Of a stretch of 64,000 bases of DNA, positions 31,720-43,325 are shown one piece after another. The notes beneath the pieces were generated by a model. It was given only the letters and a program-made list of their open reading frames with translations. It was not told where the DNA came from and did not search any database. Source of the DNA: Ministeria vibrans ATCC 50519 (Eukaryota > Opisthokonta > Filasterea); NCBI GenBank assembly GCA_943704425.1, contig CALSCP010002457.1:1-64000 (forward strand). Reading direction: 5' to 3'. Position 1 is the stretch's first letter, and each line of letters begins with the position of its first letter. A program made the position numbers and the translations under genes.

Positions 31720-32905
31720 ATGAGCAGCGAGTTGGCTCGAGCGAGCGCTGAATTCAAGCGTCGCGCGATCGCGGCGCTCAGAAACATGCCTGTGCCGGTA
31801 AGAAATGCAACAAAACAACTTTTGGTCGAGAAACGTTGTGGAACGTTGACGAGTAGGGGGCGAAACGAGTGCGTTTGGACGAGGCAGCAGCCGCAGCAGC
31901 CGCTGCAGAAGAGAGTTATGAAGCGCAGCTGGATAGGCTGAGACGAGGTGGGCGATGCAACGCAGAATCAGACGAAACATTGTAACGTGCTTTTCTTGCA
32001 GGCATGAACGAGTCTCAACTGTACGCAGTTCAAAGCGCCCTCGCGCGCATCATTGATCACCTCAAAGTAGGCCCTTTCTTGCATGACTCCTGCCGAGTTT
32101 CTTTCGCTTCTCGTCCTTCTCACACTGATCTGTCTCTTTTCGTGTTTAAGCGTGGCTGGATTGGCATTCCCTTTGCTGAGTTGCTCGAGAAGGCTCAAGT
32201 CAACGATTTGTCCGACGAACAAATCGAAGTGGTTCGTCTCCGTCTTGCCACTAACCCCAAGGTTATTAGCGAGCAAAAAGCGCGCGCCTTCCGCTACAAG
32301 GTACGAAAAAGAACACCGACACAAAGACTCGTCAAGTTCACACGTTAATCTCTCTGTCTCTCTCGACCTCTTGTCTCGACCTCTCTCAGCCCAAATATGC
32401 AGTTCGCGACAAAAAGGAGACCCTTCAGCTTCTGCGTGAAATGTACAACGCACATCGAGGCAGCGTACTACTGAGTGCACTGGACGAGTCCTTTGAGGGC
32501 GTCGAGGCAGCCGTGCGCGAACTGGCCGACGAGCGACTTGTCACCATCATTGATCTACCTCGCGACAAGGCTATTCTCTATCGCGACCCAGAGTTTCATC
32601 CAGACATTGACACAGGTTAGATTGCTGTGACTGTGTATTGAATGCCTAAAATCTCTCTCTCGTATAGAGTTGCGCGATCAATGGCGCAAAGCAAAAATCT
32701 CAGAAACAATCGACGTGGCAGGGCTGCTTAAGAAGAGTAAGATTACGCTCTCTCACACGCGAAAAGGGAGACATAGAGACAAAGAGACAGAGAGACAAAG
32801 AGACAGAGAGACAGACAAAGAGCCAAAGCGCCAATCGAACCAAACCATTTCACATATAACGCGAGAGTGTATAAGTGTGCCAAGTGCCCTTTCTCACACT
32901 CCCAT

Positions 32906-32982
<77 letters not shown>

Positions 32983-33136
32983 AGAGGGCCTCTCGACCAT
33001 GAACATGACAGCCCGGCACACACAACAGCAGCAGCAGGAGCGTCGGCGCAAAGCCCGTGCCAATCCGCGCGCCAAAATCACAAACACACACATGACCCAG
33101 GCTCAGTCGGGCGATGACCTGACAATGGCCCTCTGA
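31720..33136 (+). CDS. GTF2E2: Transcription initiation factor IIE subunit beta
   Basis: Seven exons (31720-31797, 31857-31947, 32002-32066, 32151-32300, 32390-32615, 32668-32736, 32985-33136) give 276 aa. After an Ala-rich helical N-terminus come the two winged helices of TFIIE-beta. The first spans SALARIIDHLKRGWIGIPFAELLEKAQ to VRLRLATNPKVISEQKARAFRYK. The second opens PKYAVRDKKETLQLLREM, matching the family's KYNVRDKKALLRLL, and includes ERLVTIIDLPRDKAILYRDP. It continues with ELRDQWRKAKI and LLKKKGLSTMN, then a basic tail. TFIIE-beta recruits and regulates TFIIH at RNA polymerase II promoters. The sixth intron contains a long CA tract ending at the 3' splice site. The stop is 88 bp from the convergent eIF4E stop. 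Confidence 0.92.
32906..32981. repeat. CA microsatellite abutting a 3' splice site in GTF2E2
   Basis: About 37 CA units run to within three bases of the AATAG acceptor of the last GTF2E2 exon, so no ordinary polypyrimidine tract precedes that exon. Confidence 0.95.
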
Positions 33137-33224
33137 TCTCACTTTATAATCGTGTCTCGTACAATAATAATTATGATTATCATTCTTCTGTAAACTCCCA
33201 AAAAATAGTACATGATTGTTTCTT

Positions 33225-33803
33225 TTACGCTTTTGGGAGAGTATATTTGTCGCGATTGGAGAAACTGGTGTTCTTCTTGATGGCATCGGAGTGCACCTGG
33301 TAGCCAATGGGTTGCTTGAGCGTCAGACCAAGCACATCCCGCAGCCGTTGTCTGCATCAAGCGGCAAAAGAAACAAGAGTCAGTCTCATTTGTCAAACGA
33401 AACGCGCCGATTGTGTTACGTACCCTATTCTTTCGCATATCTCACGCGACTGCGCTGTACGCGTCCAAATGGAAATGCGCTGAAGAGACTTGCGCAGCGA
33501 CACCACTGCGCCCGTCACATCGCCATCATCGCACATCTGCTCGCCAACCAACGCCAAGAGCTGCAAAAAAAATATTATTACAATCACCATTAACATTGCT
33601 TTTTGAGGTTTACTTACTGNNNNNNNNNNAAAAAAAAAAAAAAAAAAAAAAAAAAGTGTGGCATCTTTAGCCCTCAAGACATATAAACACACTGTCCCTC
33701 TGTTGTTCTTGCTCGATAACGGTGTTTCTCTCTCTCTATCACTTCGTTTCTTTCTCCCTCCTCCTCCTCCTCTCTCTCTCAAACTCTCTCTCAAACTCTC
33801 TCT

Positions 33804-33867
<64 letters not shown>

Positions 33868-34808
33868 CTCTCTCTCTCTCTCAAACTCTCTCTCTCAAAC
33901 TCTCTCTCTCTCTCAAACTCTCTCTCTCTCTATCACTTTGATTCTTTCTCCCTCCTTTCTCTCTCTCTTCTCTCTCTCTCGTTTTCTCTCGCTGTGTCTC
34001 CTTACAGTGTTCAGCCAGAGCTCGTCGAGACGCGCAATGTCGGGGAGTTTGAAGGTGGCAACCCACTTGCCACCGGCGCGGTTCTGATCGTCCTCCCACT
34101 CGGGCTTGATGCCCTTCTTGAACAGATGGTAGTTGCTGCCGACGACCAGCGACGAGCATGGCACAATGTTGTTGTACATTCCCCAAAAGTCTTCGACCGT
34201 CGAAAAATCCACAACCTATAGTCCAAAGTGAATATCCGATCAGTTTTCCGGCCAGTCACCCAAAAAAAAAAGCTCTTACCTTCTTCAACAGTTCGCTCCA
34301 CGACTGTTGAGTCTTTGCTTTCGATGGAGAGTCACACCACATAGTCTACGAGGCACCGTCAGACGAAGGGCAAGTGGCGGGGAGCAACACAGACACAGCA
34401 AGTGAGAGTAATGCGACTTTTTCGTTTCGTCCTCCTCTCAGTGTGGACAACGACAAGCGAATAAGACACAGCCGCGGTGGTGCATCTGCGCAGACACCAA
34501 CTGAGAGCGGTCTGGTGCCACACCAACGCCCACAGACAGTCGCGCGGTCAGTGAATACATTTTTTTTTCTTCGCCATTTCTCAACCACGCTCTTTCACGA
34601 AAACGACGAAGCCATTGAAAACACGAATGAAGGGGCACGATCAGCAAGCAATGCAAGGCACGGGGCGGGGGTTGCGGCAGGCACAGGGCGCGGGCGGCGC
34701 ACGTACCCACTCGTGCTGGAGCGGATGCTGCACCAGCGCAACAGCATCCTCTGCATGGTCGCTGGCCGTTGCCTCAACAGGCACTGTAGGTTCTGCTACG
34801 TCAGTCAT
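33225..34808 (-). CDS. EIF4E: mRNA cap-binding translation factor eIF4E
   Basis: Five exons (34808-34707, 34345-34280, 34215-34006, 33560-33424, 33351-33225) give 213 aa. A short acidic N-terminus leads to HPLQHEWTMWCDSPSKAK, the usual eIF4E core start. The two cap-stacking Trp residues are in QQSWSELLKK and IKPEWEDDQN. The eIF4G-binding helix side has FSTVEDFWGMYNNIV (the V-E-x-F-W signature), and the phosphate-binding basic residues lie near ISIWTRTAQSREICERIG. The end LKQPIGYQVHSDAIKKNTS fits the family. It binds m7GTP and recruits the 43S complex through eIF4G. The third intron is bloated by a CT tract, an A26 tract and a 10-N assembly gap (33620-33629), but the exons are complete. The last splice restores the frame across a Gly codon. 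Confidence 0.93.
33620..33629. other. Assembly gap, 10 N, in an eIF4E intron
   Basis: Ten N next to an A26 homopolymer mark a local assembly break. It lies inside the intron and does not affect coding sequence. Confidence 1.
33771..33990. repeat. CTCTCT/CTCTCAAA tract in an eIF4E intron
   Basis: CT dinucleotides with interspersed TCTCAAAC units occupy about 220 bp of the third eIF4E intron (GA-rich in the transcribed sense). The Ser/Leu frames here are repeat artefacts. Confidence 0.9.
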
Positions 34809-34930
34809 GTTCCTTCTCTTATTCAATAAAATAATATTTTGACGATTTGTTATGACTATTCTTCTTTTTCGATCATTTGGCATTAATTTTGACAATTGAC
34901 ATTTAGTCGATTACTATTGTTGGCTGTCTT
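34809..34930. promoter_or_regulatory. Compact 122-bp divergent promoter, eIF4E / small coiled-coil gene
   Basis: Two start codons face away from each other across 122 bp. The sequence is AT-rich (TTCAATAAAATAATATTTTG near 34822). It must hold the promoters of both genes. Confidence 0.45.
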
Positions 34931-35339
34931 ATGTCATCGGTGCTGCATAAGCTACTGGATGCCATTGAGTCTGATGCAGACCGCTCTCTGATCAATAGCC
35001 TCATTGAACAATGGAGAGTACAGTTTCTGCTCTAACTCCTCTCTCTCTCTTCTCTTACTCTCTTCTTTGTCTCTCTGTTTTCTTCTCAGACGGCTGCCCC
35101 TACTCGGGAGACACACGATGAGGATACTCGCAGTGTTGACCAACTCAAGGCAGAGCGCGATGCGCTTGCGGAGGTAACACACTCAATGTCCATTCACTCA
35201 CTCTCTCATTCTTTCTCTCTCTCTCTCTCTCTCTGTCCAACTCTTTCATCACGATGCAAAGGAACTCAGAAATGGAAATGCTCAGTTGAAACGTGCTATT
35301 GATCGACTGCGTGTGTTTGATGCCGATGCAAGAATGTAG
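34931..35339 (+). CDS. Unrecognised 82-aa coiled-coil protein
   Basis: Three exons (34931-35017, 35090-35173, 35262-35339) join in frame to MSSVLHKLLDAIESDADRSL..., an acidic middle (APTRETHDEDTRSVDQLKAE) and a coiled-coil end (ELRNGNAQLKRAIDRLRVFD). All three phases are zero and the splice sites are GT-AG. The protein is probably one long helix with a flexible centre, like many small complex subunits. No family is recognised. It is too short to appear as one open frame. Head-to-head pairing with eIF4E gives it a housekeeping-type promoter by association only. Confidence 0.5.
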
Positions 35340-35450
35340 CCATGTACAATACAAAATGAGTTGGTTCGAATGTATTACCTTAGTTGGTTAATGATTATAA
35401 TGAAAATAATATATCTATTTTACTATTAAATTACTTGCCCTCGCAGCGCG

Positions 35451-38121
35451 ATGTCGACCTATGTCCTGAAAATATGCGACCTGCCTTCCTCAGTTGCAGG
35501 TAGCCCTATATATTTTCGCCCGCTGGTTTGTTGTTTTCAACTCGTTCTCCTCCTCTCGAATAAAGGGGCCGACATCAACCACCTGCTCGAGTTGCAGGGC
35601 ATTGTCAGTGTGAAAAAAGTCCATGTGGACGTTGATCTGGCGACAAGGTAAGGAACGAAGCTCCCGTTTCATGTGATACATGTTGCATGTCATTTGCGTT
35701 GCTGTAACCTCTCTCTCTCTCTCTTTCGTGTCGTAGCCAGTCGCGAGGCATTGCGAAGGTGGCGCTCTCATCGAGGGACGATGTCGTCACCATACTCTCC
35801 AAGGTGTCGTTCAAGTGCACGCTACACAACGCACTCGTCAATATCGGTCTGTTCTCTGTCGACGGCGAATTGGAGCAAGACATCGCAGCGCGCCAAGGCC
35901 GCTCGCTCTACGTGCCCGTCAACGACGAAGCGGAGCTCCATCGTGACTTCTCGGCTTTCGGTATCGTCACGTGCATCCGTGTGACCAAAAAGTGCGCCTT
36001 TGTCACGTACCTTGACAAGCGTGATGCAGAGAAAGCGTTGATTGACCTGAAACGCAGGCGAGAGGACGCAGGTCGTCGACAAAATGTCTTTCTTGCAGCC
36101 CCACGACCTGCCATGGCGAGCTCCAGTAGCAGCACTTCGGCGGGAGTAGGAACAACAGGAACGGCAGCAACAGGTGCGACCTACTCTCCAGCAGACGACG
36201 GACCTCCCAGGATTGTCATCACCACGCAAGAACGCAGTGCTCCAACGACATCTGCTTCATCCGCACCGACTCCGTCGTATCATCGTCATGCCTCCCGGTC
36301 ACAAGTGGCGGATCCCTCATCATCATCCGGTCGCTACTTGCCGTATTGCCGGCAGCCACAGCCGGAACGCTCCAACTGGCAACCACCACACTATCGAGCC
36401 CAATTCCATTCTCACACTTCAACCCACCCGTCATACGATACATCCCGATCAATTCAACCCCCTCCGCCATCCAACCACTACTTTCCGCGAACACACGACT
36501 CATGGCAGCGAGTCTATCCACGCGATCCTCCTACGGCTGCAGGCCCGCCCAAACGATCACGCGACCCCCGTCGACCATCGACCCCCACCAGCCTTACACC
36601 TCCACCAATAGTCGTTCATCCACCCCTACCACCCCAAACACCTTCACTCCCGCCACCTCCGCCACCCCCGCCACCGCCCGCCTCAACCCGCTCTCGATCG
36701 ATTGTCCCCACCACGTCTATCCAATCTCCCGGAGTCCAGTCGCTCGAGACTGCCATGATGTCCAACGCGGCGAAGCGACCACGAGCTCACTCATCTTTGC
36801 TGGAAGAGGGCGAGATTGAAGAGGGCGAACTGGAGGCAGAAGCTGTAGGAAAGAGGCCGAAGATGCAGTCAAGCGCACGGGGGCAACCCCATCCCGCGCA
36901 CGCTCGCGTCCTGACGCAATTACAAGTGGACCAGGCGGCCAAGGAGAAGGCCGACGAGGCGATGAGGAACGCCAAAAAGGAGGCGGATGATGCGGAGAAA
37001 AGAAAGAAAGCTGAGGAGGCAAAAAAGAGGAAGGTTGAAGCAGCTCTGCAGAGGAAGGCAGCGGAGGATGCGAAGAAGAAGGCAGCGGAGGATGCGAAGA
37101 AGAAGGCAGCGGAGGAAGCGAAGAAGAAGGCAGCGGAGGATGCGAAGAAGAAGGCAGCGGAGGATGCGAAGAAGAAGGCAGCGGAGGATGCGAAGAAGAA
37201 GGCAGTGGAGGATGCGAAGAAGAAGGCAGTGGAGGATGCGAAGAAGAAGGCAGCGGAGGAAGCGAAGAGGAAGGCAGCGGAGGAAGCGAAGAAGAAGGCA
37301 GCGGAGGAAGCGAATCAGAAGGCAGCGGAGGAGCCAATGAAGGCAAAGAAATTGAAGAAGGAGAGAGCAAAGGGAAAAGACGAGCCCGTCGAAGAAAGTG
37401 GTCAAACGAAGAATGTGAAGAAGGCGGAGAAGTCAAAGAGGAAGGCGGAGAGGGTTCTGGAAGAGGCTAAGAGCCAGATGGAAGCTCAGCAAAAGGTAGA
37501 CTTCGCGAAAAAGAACGAAGATCGTGCGCAGAAGGAATTAGTGCTGTTGAAAGAACAGCTTCAGGCTGCTAACGAGGCTCAGGAGACGGCCGAGCGCAAG
37601 ACTCGGGAGGCACTCAAGTGGGTAGCAGATGCACAGCTTGCTCTAAAGCAGATGGAGCTTGAAAAGGATCATGCGCTTCGCGAAGCGCTAGCGCACGAGC
37701 AGCTCTTGGCCAAGCAGGTAGATGAGCTGACGGCACAGGTCAAGACGACTCGCCACGAAAACGAGCAACTGAAGCACTCGCGTGAAGCGTCATCTCTTCC
37801 AAACTCCTCGCGCGTGCGTTGCCGAGCGCTCTCGTGGAGCGACTCGGACGACTTGCCCAGCACAACCGAGGGCCAGCTGGCCGCCATCAGGTCTCTCTAT
37901 GCCCGCGGTGAAGAAACCGAAAAGGCTCTCAAAGCGGAAATTGCCGAGCGCGTCGAGTGGGTGCAGCAGTCCGAAAAGCGCGAGACACATCTCCGCACTC
38001 AACTTGAGCGCATCAAACGTCGCAACGAACGCCTGCTATCGCCTTCTAGCCTCTCCACCGCCTCTCCACCACTGGTGCCAACGCCACCACCGCCACCACC
38101 GCCACCACCGCCACCACCACC

Positions 38122-38157
<36 letters not shown>

Positions 38158-40453
38158 GCAGCAGCAGCAGCAGCAGCAGCAACAGCAACAGGTTCAGCCG
38201 GTCATTGCTCACTCGCCCCTTCCGATGCCTTCTTCGTCCTCATCCTTGATTGATACTACCTCAACAAAAGATGCGACGCCTTTCGCTGGAAGCAACGAGG
38301 ATAAGTCATCGCTGTTGGGCACAACCATACCTGTGACTGTGAAGAAAGAGGAAGATGATTCAGTGATGCCTCAAAGCGTTGTCAAGCCTGACAGGTCTGG
38401 TGTGGACAACGTGCAACGGCAACAACAGCAAGATCAGCACAAACAACAGCAATCAGGACGCAAGCGTAAGCGCTTGTCGTCATCCTCCTCCAAACCAACG
38501 TCTACGCCTGTGTTGCATTTATCGCGTGAGCTTCACTGTGAACACCCAAATACCACCGCACTGACGACGCTGGGTGCCGAAGCATTTGTGGTGTGCAGTC
38601 AGGGTCATGTACATCGACACTCGCTCGAGACGGGCGATGAGACAGGTCGTGTGGAGGGCACGCACAATGTGTCAGCGGTGACGCTGATACGCGATAGTGC
38701 GCTCGGCGTCTTGCTTGCATGCGGCGGTCGCGACGGCTCGGTGCGTGTGTTTGTGGCGGCAACTGGCATCCTAGTGCAAGCGTGGTTGCTGGATCAAGAC
38801 TATGTGACCGCCTTGGCAGGCTGTCATTTTGATTTGATGGCCATCACTTCGATGGGGAAGCAGCTGGTACATTTGGACATTGCGAGTGGCTGTACTGCAA
38901 TGGTCAATCACCATTTTGCCGACGAGATCCACAACGACTCGCGTGCGTCCGCCCTCGACGTCTGCTATGACCCCTCCGATTCCACTCTGCCGCCCGTCTT
39001 TGTTGTGGGCATTTCGCAACAGCTTGGACTGCTGCAACGACAGCCATCCAGTGCCGTCGAGTACCGCCTCTCCATTCTTGATGTGGGTGCCCCCGTACAG
39101 CAGTTTGTCTGCAATGGTGCGTCACTTGTGTGCACCACGACCGAACGGGCGTTGTTGACCACCGTACGCTATCAGAACATTGTGCGCAACGTTGCTGGCT
39201 TGTCCTGTCCACTGAAGACGGCGGGCCAGCCCATTCAGAATGAGGTCACAGCCATGGCGGTGGACTCCAAGTATGCGTATCTGGGCTACATCGATGGATA
39301 TGTGAACGTTCATGACATCAAAACGGCGTCTCTTGTACATGCCTTTACGGATGGCTTGGATCACCCCGTTCACAGCATTTCGCTGGTAGGCTCAAATGCG
39401 TTCGCTTGCCTCTCGGAGGGCACGCTCTGGTTGACTTCGACCATTCCTGCTCATGCGTACACTTGCCGCTGGACCGGGTGTGCGGTCTTGTGTGGCATGC
39501 TCTCACACCTTGAGATGCACGCACGTAGCGTGCACTTCGCCTCAGTCACGGGTGAGCCACTCACCGAAGTCCAATGCCAGTGGTGCGACTCTTCGACCCA
39601 GCCCTGTCTGGTTCACCTGAGCGACGCAAATTTCTCCAAACACATCAACGAGCACGGCGACACCTCATGGCATCGTCACAAAGAAGGTCGTGCGCAACAG
39701 GCCGTCACCATGGTGACACCACTTTCCCAGCTAGCCGTCAGCGCCGACATTATGCAACGCACCGACATCGTCTCCATGTGCGGCATGCCCGACTGTGGCA
39801 GTCTGGTGGACACGACAGCCGAATTGGCCGCGCACCTTGTCCGTAGTCACAACCATGAGCTGTTTGCTGGTAGTGAAAGCGAAAGGGAGGATGAGGACGA
39901 GGTTGAGGACGAGGAGAAAGAAGAAGAAGAAGAAGAAGAAGAGGAGGAGGAGGAGGAGGAGGAGGAGGAGGACGACGACGACTTTGATATCGATGTAGAA
40001 GAGAGCGACAGCAGCGATGACGACGACTTGTGCACGCCAGTGTGGCAAAACACGCGACCACCCAAACCTCAAGCGTCATCCACCTTCACCACCACCACAT
40101 CAACGACGGAAGCGCCCCCCTCCAAACGCCACAAGAATGACACAGCCACAACCAAGACGTACCCGCCCAAGCAACCCCCCAAGAAACACCCTATCCCCCC
40201 TTGGATCCGCAACAGCGCGTCGAAGCACTCGACCAACCACGCCAGGACCACCGCTGGCATCCCGCCCGACCCCTACGAAGTCTTGCAGATCCATCGGTGG
40301 GCCAATCCCTCCACCATCAAGTCACACTACTACGAACTCGCACGTCAGTTCCATCCCGACCGTAATCCAAACAATCCTGATGCCAACGCTCAGTTTGCTG
40401 CAATCTCCGCCGCATATCAAACTCTCGTCGCACAAAGTAATTCTCTTAAGTAG
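35451..40453 (+). CDS. RRM / coiled-coil / beta-propeller / C2H2 / J-domain protein, 1615 aa
   Basis: Exons 35451-35499, 35566-35647 and 35737-40453 give one protein with an unusual set of modules. Residues 3-75 look like an RRM (YVLKICDLPSSVAGADIN, then SRGIAKVALSS), and 101-160 like a second (SLYVPVNDEAELHRDFSAFG, CAFVTYLDKRDAEKALIDL). A Pro/Ser/His-rich stretch (about 210-370) is followed by a long charged helix with about ten AAEDAKKK-type octads (about 485-575) and a coiled coil to about 740. Poly-Pro and poly-Gln (about 825-861) come next. Residues 968-1278 read as a WD40-like propeller (LLACGGRDGSVRVFVAATG). Then come C2H2-type fingers (CRWTGCAVLCGMLSHLEMHARSVH-like and CGMPDCG...HLVRSH), an acidic run, and a C-terminal J domain with the HPD loop (LARQFHPDRNPNNPDA). 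It may link RNA to Hsp70; that is inference. Confidence 0.82.
37064..37330 (+). repeat. 24-bp tandem repeat encoding AAEDAKKK octads
   Basis: A 24-bp unit (AAGAAGAAGGCAGCGGAGGA plus TGCG or AGCG) is repeated about eleven times in frame within the RRM/J-domain gene. It gives Ala/Lys/Glu octads like those in TolA or single alpha-helix rods. The near-identity of units suggests recent expansion. Confidence 0.95.
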
Positions 40454-40525
40454 AACTAAGCTTAAGATTAATGAATGGCATGTACAATGATTGTACCATA
40501 AAAAATCTTTCTATGATATTTTGTG

Positions 40526-40806
40526 TCATTTCTTTTCCACGTTGACGTTGACAATTCTGCCCTCGATTCGGGGGGCAATGGCGCGAAACCGAGAGTTTGC
40601 CCATGGCTTGCCCATCCAGCGGGCGAGAGCGCGTCGCTGAGGACGAGTAGCCGAGTCAAAGGCATCGACGGCCTCCACTTGGCGGAAGAAGTTGCGCAGG
40701 AGAGTTGACAGAAGGGCGCCTTGTTCGTCGTCAATCACGAGCTTCAACTGGAGGAAAGACGACGAGAGAGAGAGAGACAGACAGCGACAGATTCAGCTCG
40801 AGAAAA

Positions 40807-40841
<35 letters not shown>

Positions 40842-40864
40842 CAGAGACAGAGACAGAGAGAGAC

Positions 40865-40895
<31 letters not shown>

Positions 40896-41261
40896 CAGAG
40901 AGACAGAGAGAGAGACAGAAAACAAGGTGATAGAGAGAGAAAGAGGTATCATTATTGCCGTGTGGCTTACGTCTTTGAGCATGGTGTAGCCATCGTTGCC
41001 CTGCTGAAGGTAATGGCGCGTACAGCACCTGAGTGTGTCTGTGTCTTTAATCTCGCGCCCGTTGAGGGTGACGCTTAGAAGTCGCTCACCAGCCCTCCTT
41101 GCGCCGTCAAAGACCACGCGAACGCCTTGGCTCACCTGTGGGAAGCGTCCTTCGTGCGCCGGATACCGCGACACGCCATTCTCAAGCGCAGCACGAAACC
41201 TTGCACCGCTTATCTCAACCACAACGCAACTGAATAGACAAGAGCGTAAGCTAGTGTGCGT

Positions 41262-41309
<48 letters not shown>

Positions 41310-41710
41310 TACGTGTCCTCAAAGGGAAAGGCATCCATCACATCGCCCACTGTGACTGTGCCAGGCTCAACTACACTGTCTCCACGAATGGACCCTGAAG
41401 AATGCATAATACACAAAGAGAGAGAACAGAGTTGAGAAAAAACGTGTTCTTTCGGTGTGTCCTTTGTACCGCCACACAAAAAGGCCACATCGCAATTGTA
41501 CGCGCCCAACATTACATCCGCTACCAGATTGCCCCACGTAGACTCAGCAGTGCGCACAACCTGACAAGAAACAGAAAATGTCAATTCTAACCCTAACCCC
41601 ACTTTCTCAAGTAGCCCATCTCTCAGTCACACACACACACACTCAGTCTCTCTTTCTCCCTACTCTCCCTCTCTCTATCACTTTGATTCTATATCACTTT
41701 TTCTTTCTCC

Positions 41711-41781
<71 letters not shown>

Positions 41782-41906
41782 AACTCTCTCTCTTGAACTC
41801 TCTCTCTCTCTCTTGAACTCTCTTGAACTCTCTCTTGAACTCTCTCTTGAACTCTCTCTTGAACTCTCTCTTGAACTCTCTCTCTCTCTTGAACTCTCTC
41901 TCTCTT

Positions 41907-41985
<79 letters not shown>

Positions 41986-43069
41986 AACTCTCTCTCTCTC
42001 TCTCTCAGTTCTTACACTGACACGCCCATCAAGTGCCACCTGAGTCGCTCCAATTTCCAGCTTGAGCATCTCATTCAGATCCGCCGACAGGGCATCGACC
42101 TCTGCTTTGGTCTCAGGCTCCTCCGCCAAGTCCCCTGTAATCGTGTGTCGCTCAACAGTCACGCCCGTCCGGCGGTGCGTCGTCGGATCGAGTGACACAG
42201 TCACCACGGAGAGGTCACGAAAGTCACTGCCACTCTTGAGCACAAGAGTGTCCCCAATGCGCTCTTCCATGTAGAAATGATCCTGAAGCAAACAGTCAAC
42301 AATAACTCATTACTCATTCTCTTTCTTTTTCCTCACATGACCGCCAAGAACCAGATCAATTTCGGGCACCTCCATCGCCAGGCGACGGTCGTTGTGCATG
42401 CGCATGTGTGTCAGCGCGACGATCAGCGTGCACCCTTCGGCGCGCAGTCTGACAGCGTAGCGATGTCCCGCCGTCACAAAATCCTCGTATGACAGCTCAC
42501 ACGAAGTGTTGGGGAGCGTCTCGATCCAGTCCTGCTCGACAAGCCCCACAATGCCAACTCGGACGCCGTTGTACGTTTTCGCTAGTGACCTTATCGAGCA
42601 ATCTAGGGAGGAGAGAGAGAAAGTTCAAATTGTTCATTTTCAGACCCTCCTTACCAACCAATGGCTCTCCCGTTGCTTGGCTCACGTTAGTCAGCAGCCA
42701 TGGGAAGGTGCAGGTCCGAAACAGCGACGTCTCGCAGCCAAAATCCAGATCATGATTGCCTACGGGTCAACAGTCACCATTCACTGTTGACATGGGACAA
42801 CACCCCACACACGCCAAACGCCTACCCACACACGCAACATCAACAATGCGGTTTATCACCGGGACCATATGATGCCCTCGAGTGATGGAGGAGAGTGTAG
42901 ACGGGTTGAAGACGTCGCCCGAGAACAGCACCGGCACCTGATCAGGAGCTGCGTGCGATTGGAGATCACGGATTTTTTGCACAAATCGAGCCGCGCCTGC
43001 TTTGGGCTCCGTCGCGCGAGGCGCCACATGGTATACGTCGTTGAAGTGGATGAATTTCAAAGAAGACAT
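40526..43069 (-). CDS. 5'-nucleotidase / UshA-like metallophosphoesterase
   Basis: Eight exons (43069-42826, 42759-42655, 42602-42337, 42282-42016, 41560-41470, 41394-41313, 41229-40971, 40747-40526) give 511 aa. The ATG of MSSLKFIHFNDVYHV starts directly at the first metal motif (D-x-H). Next come LFSGDVFNPS, VGNHDLDFGC (after splicing), LTHMRMHNDRRLA and LGGHDHF, together the dinuclear metal site. The C-terminal 5'-nucleotidase domain follows with ESTWGNLVADVML and CGGSIRGDSV (the substrate-side motif, usually N-S-G-x-x-R), ending near DGYTMLKD and a 70-residue extension. It hydrolyses nucleotides or sugar nucleotides. No signal peptide or GPI signal is visible, so it is probably cytosolic, unlike CD73. 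The stop is 72 bp from the convergent J-domain gene's stop. Several introns are swollen by CT, CA and GACAGA repeats. Confidence 0.88.
40781..40928. repeat. GAGACA repeat in the last 5'-nucleotidase intron
   Basis: GAGAGACAGAGACAGA-type hexamers fill much of the intron between the last two exons (TCTGTC in the transcribed sense). Confidence 0.9.
41263..41310. repeat. GT microsatellite next to a 5'-nucleotidase splice donor
   Basis: About 22 GT units (CA in the transcribed sense) start a few bases inside the intron after the exon ending FPFEDT, whose donor reads GTACTACAC. Confidence 0.9.
41713..42006. repeat. CT tract with CTCTCTTGAA units in a 5'-nucleotidase intron
   Basis: About 290 bp of CT dinucleotides are interrupted by about a dozen TTGAACTC units. 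The tract begins within 10 bp of the exon that ends DGRVS. It is sister to the CTCTCAAAC tract in the eIF4E intron. Confidence 0.9.
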
Positions 43070-43325
43070 GAGAAAAAAATAATAATTTTGATTTTTTGTT
43101 GAATAATCATGAGCTGTACTCAACGTCAATTCATAATAATTATTATTCTAATTCTCTAAGACTAGTGTATAGAAGTCGAGTTTTGGTTTCATGCAATTGA
43201 TCTGTTGAGTGAGTTGCTCGCTCTCGCTCACTCTCTGTTCTAGAGTCGAGACGCCTCTGCCTGACGCATTCTCATTCAGTGAACTAATAAATAGCTCACT
43301 GGTCATAGTTGTTGTTCATTTTTGT

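Noticed and set aside
33658-34221. A 187-aa Ser/Leu frame on the plus strand.
   Set aside because: It is a translation of the CT/CTCAAAC tract in the eIF4E intron, antisense to real exons at its end.
36717-37436. Minus-strand 239-aa frame of Ser/Leu/Pro repeats.
   Set aside because: It is the reverse complement of the AAEDAKKK octad repeat in the RRM/J-domain gene; no independent start context or domain.
41585-41600. CTAACCCTAACCCC, resembling telomeric repeat.
   Set aside because: Only two units inside a 5'-nucleotidase intron; too short to be an interstitial telomere and easily chance.
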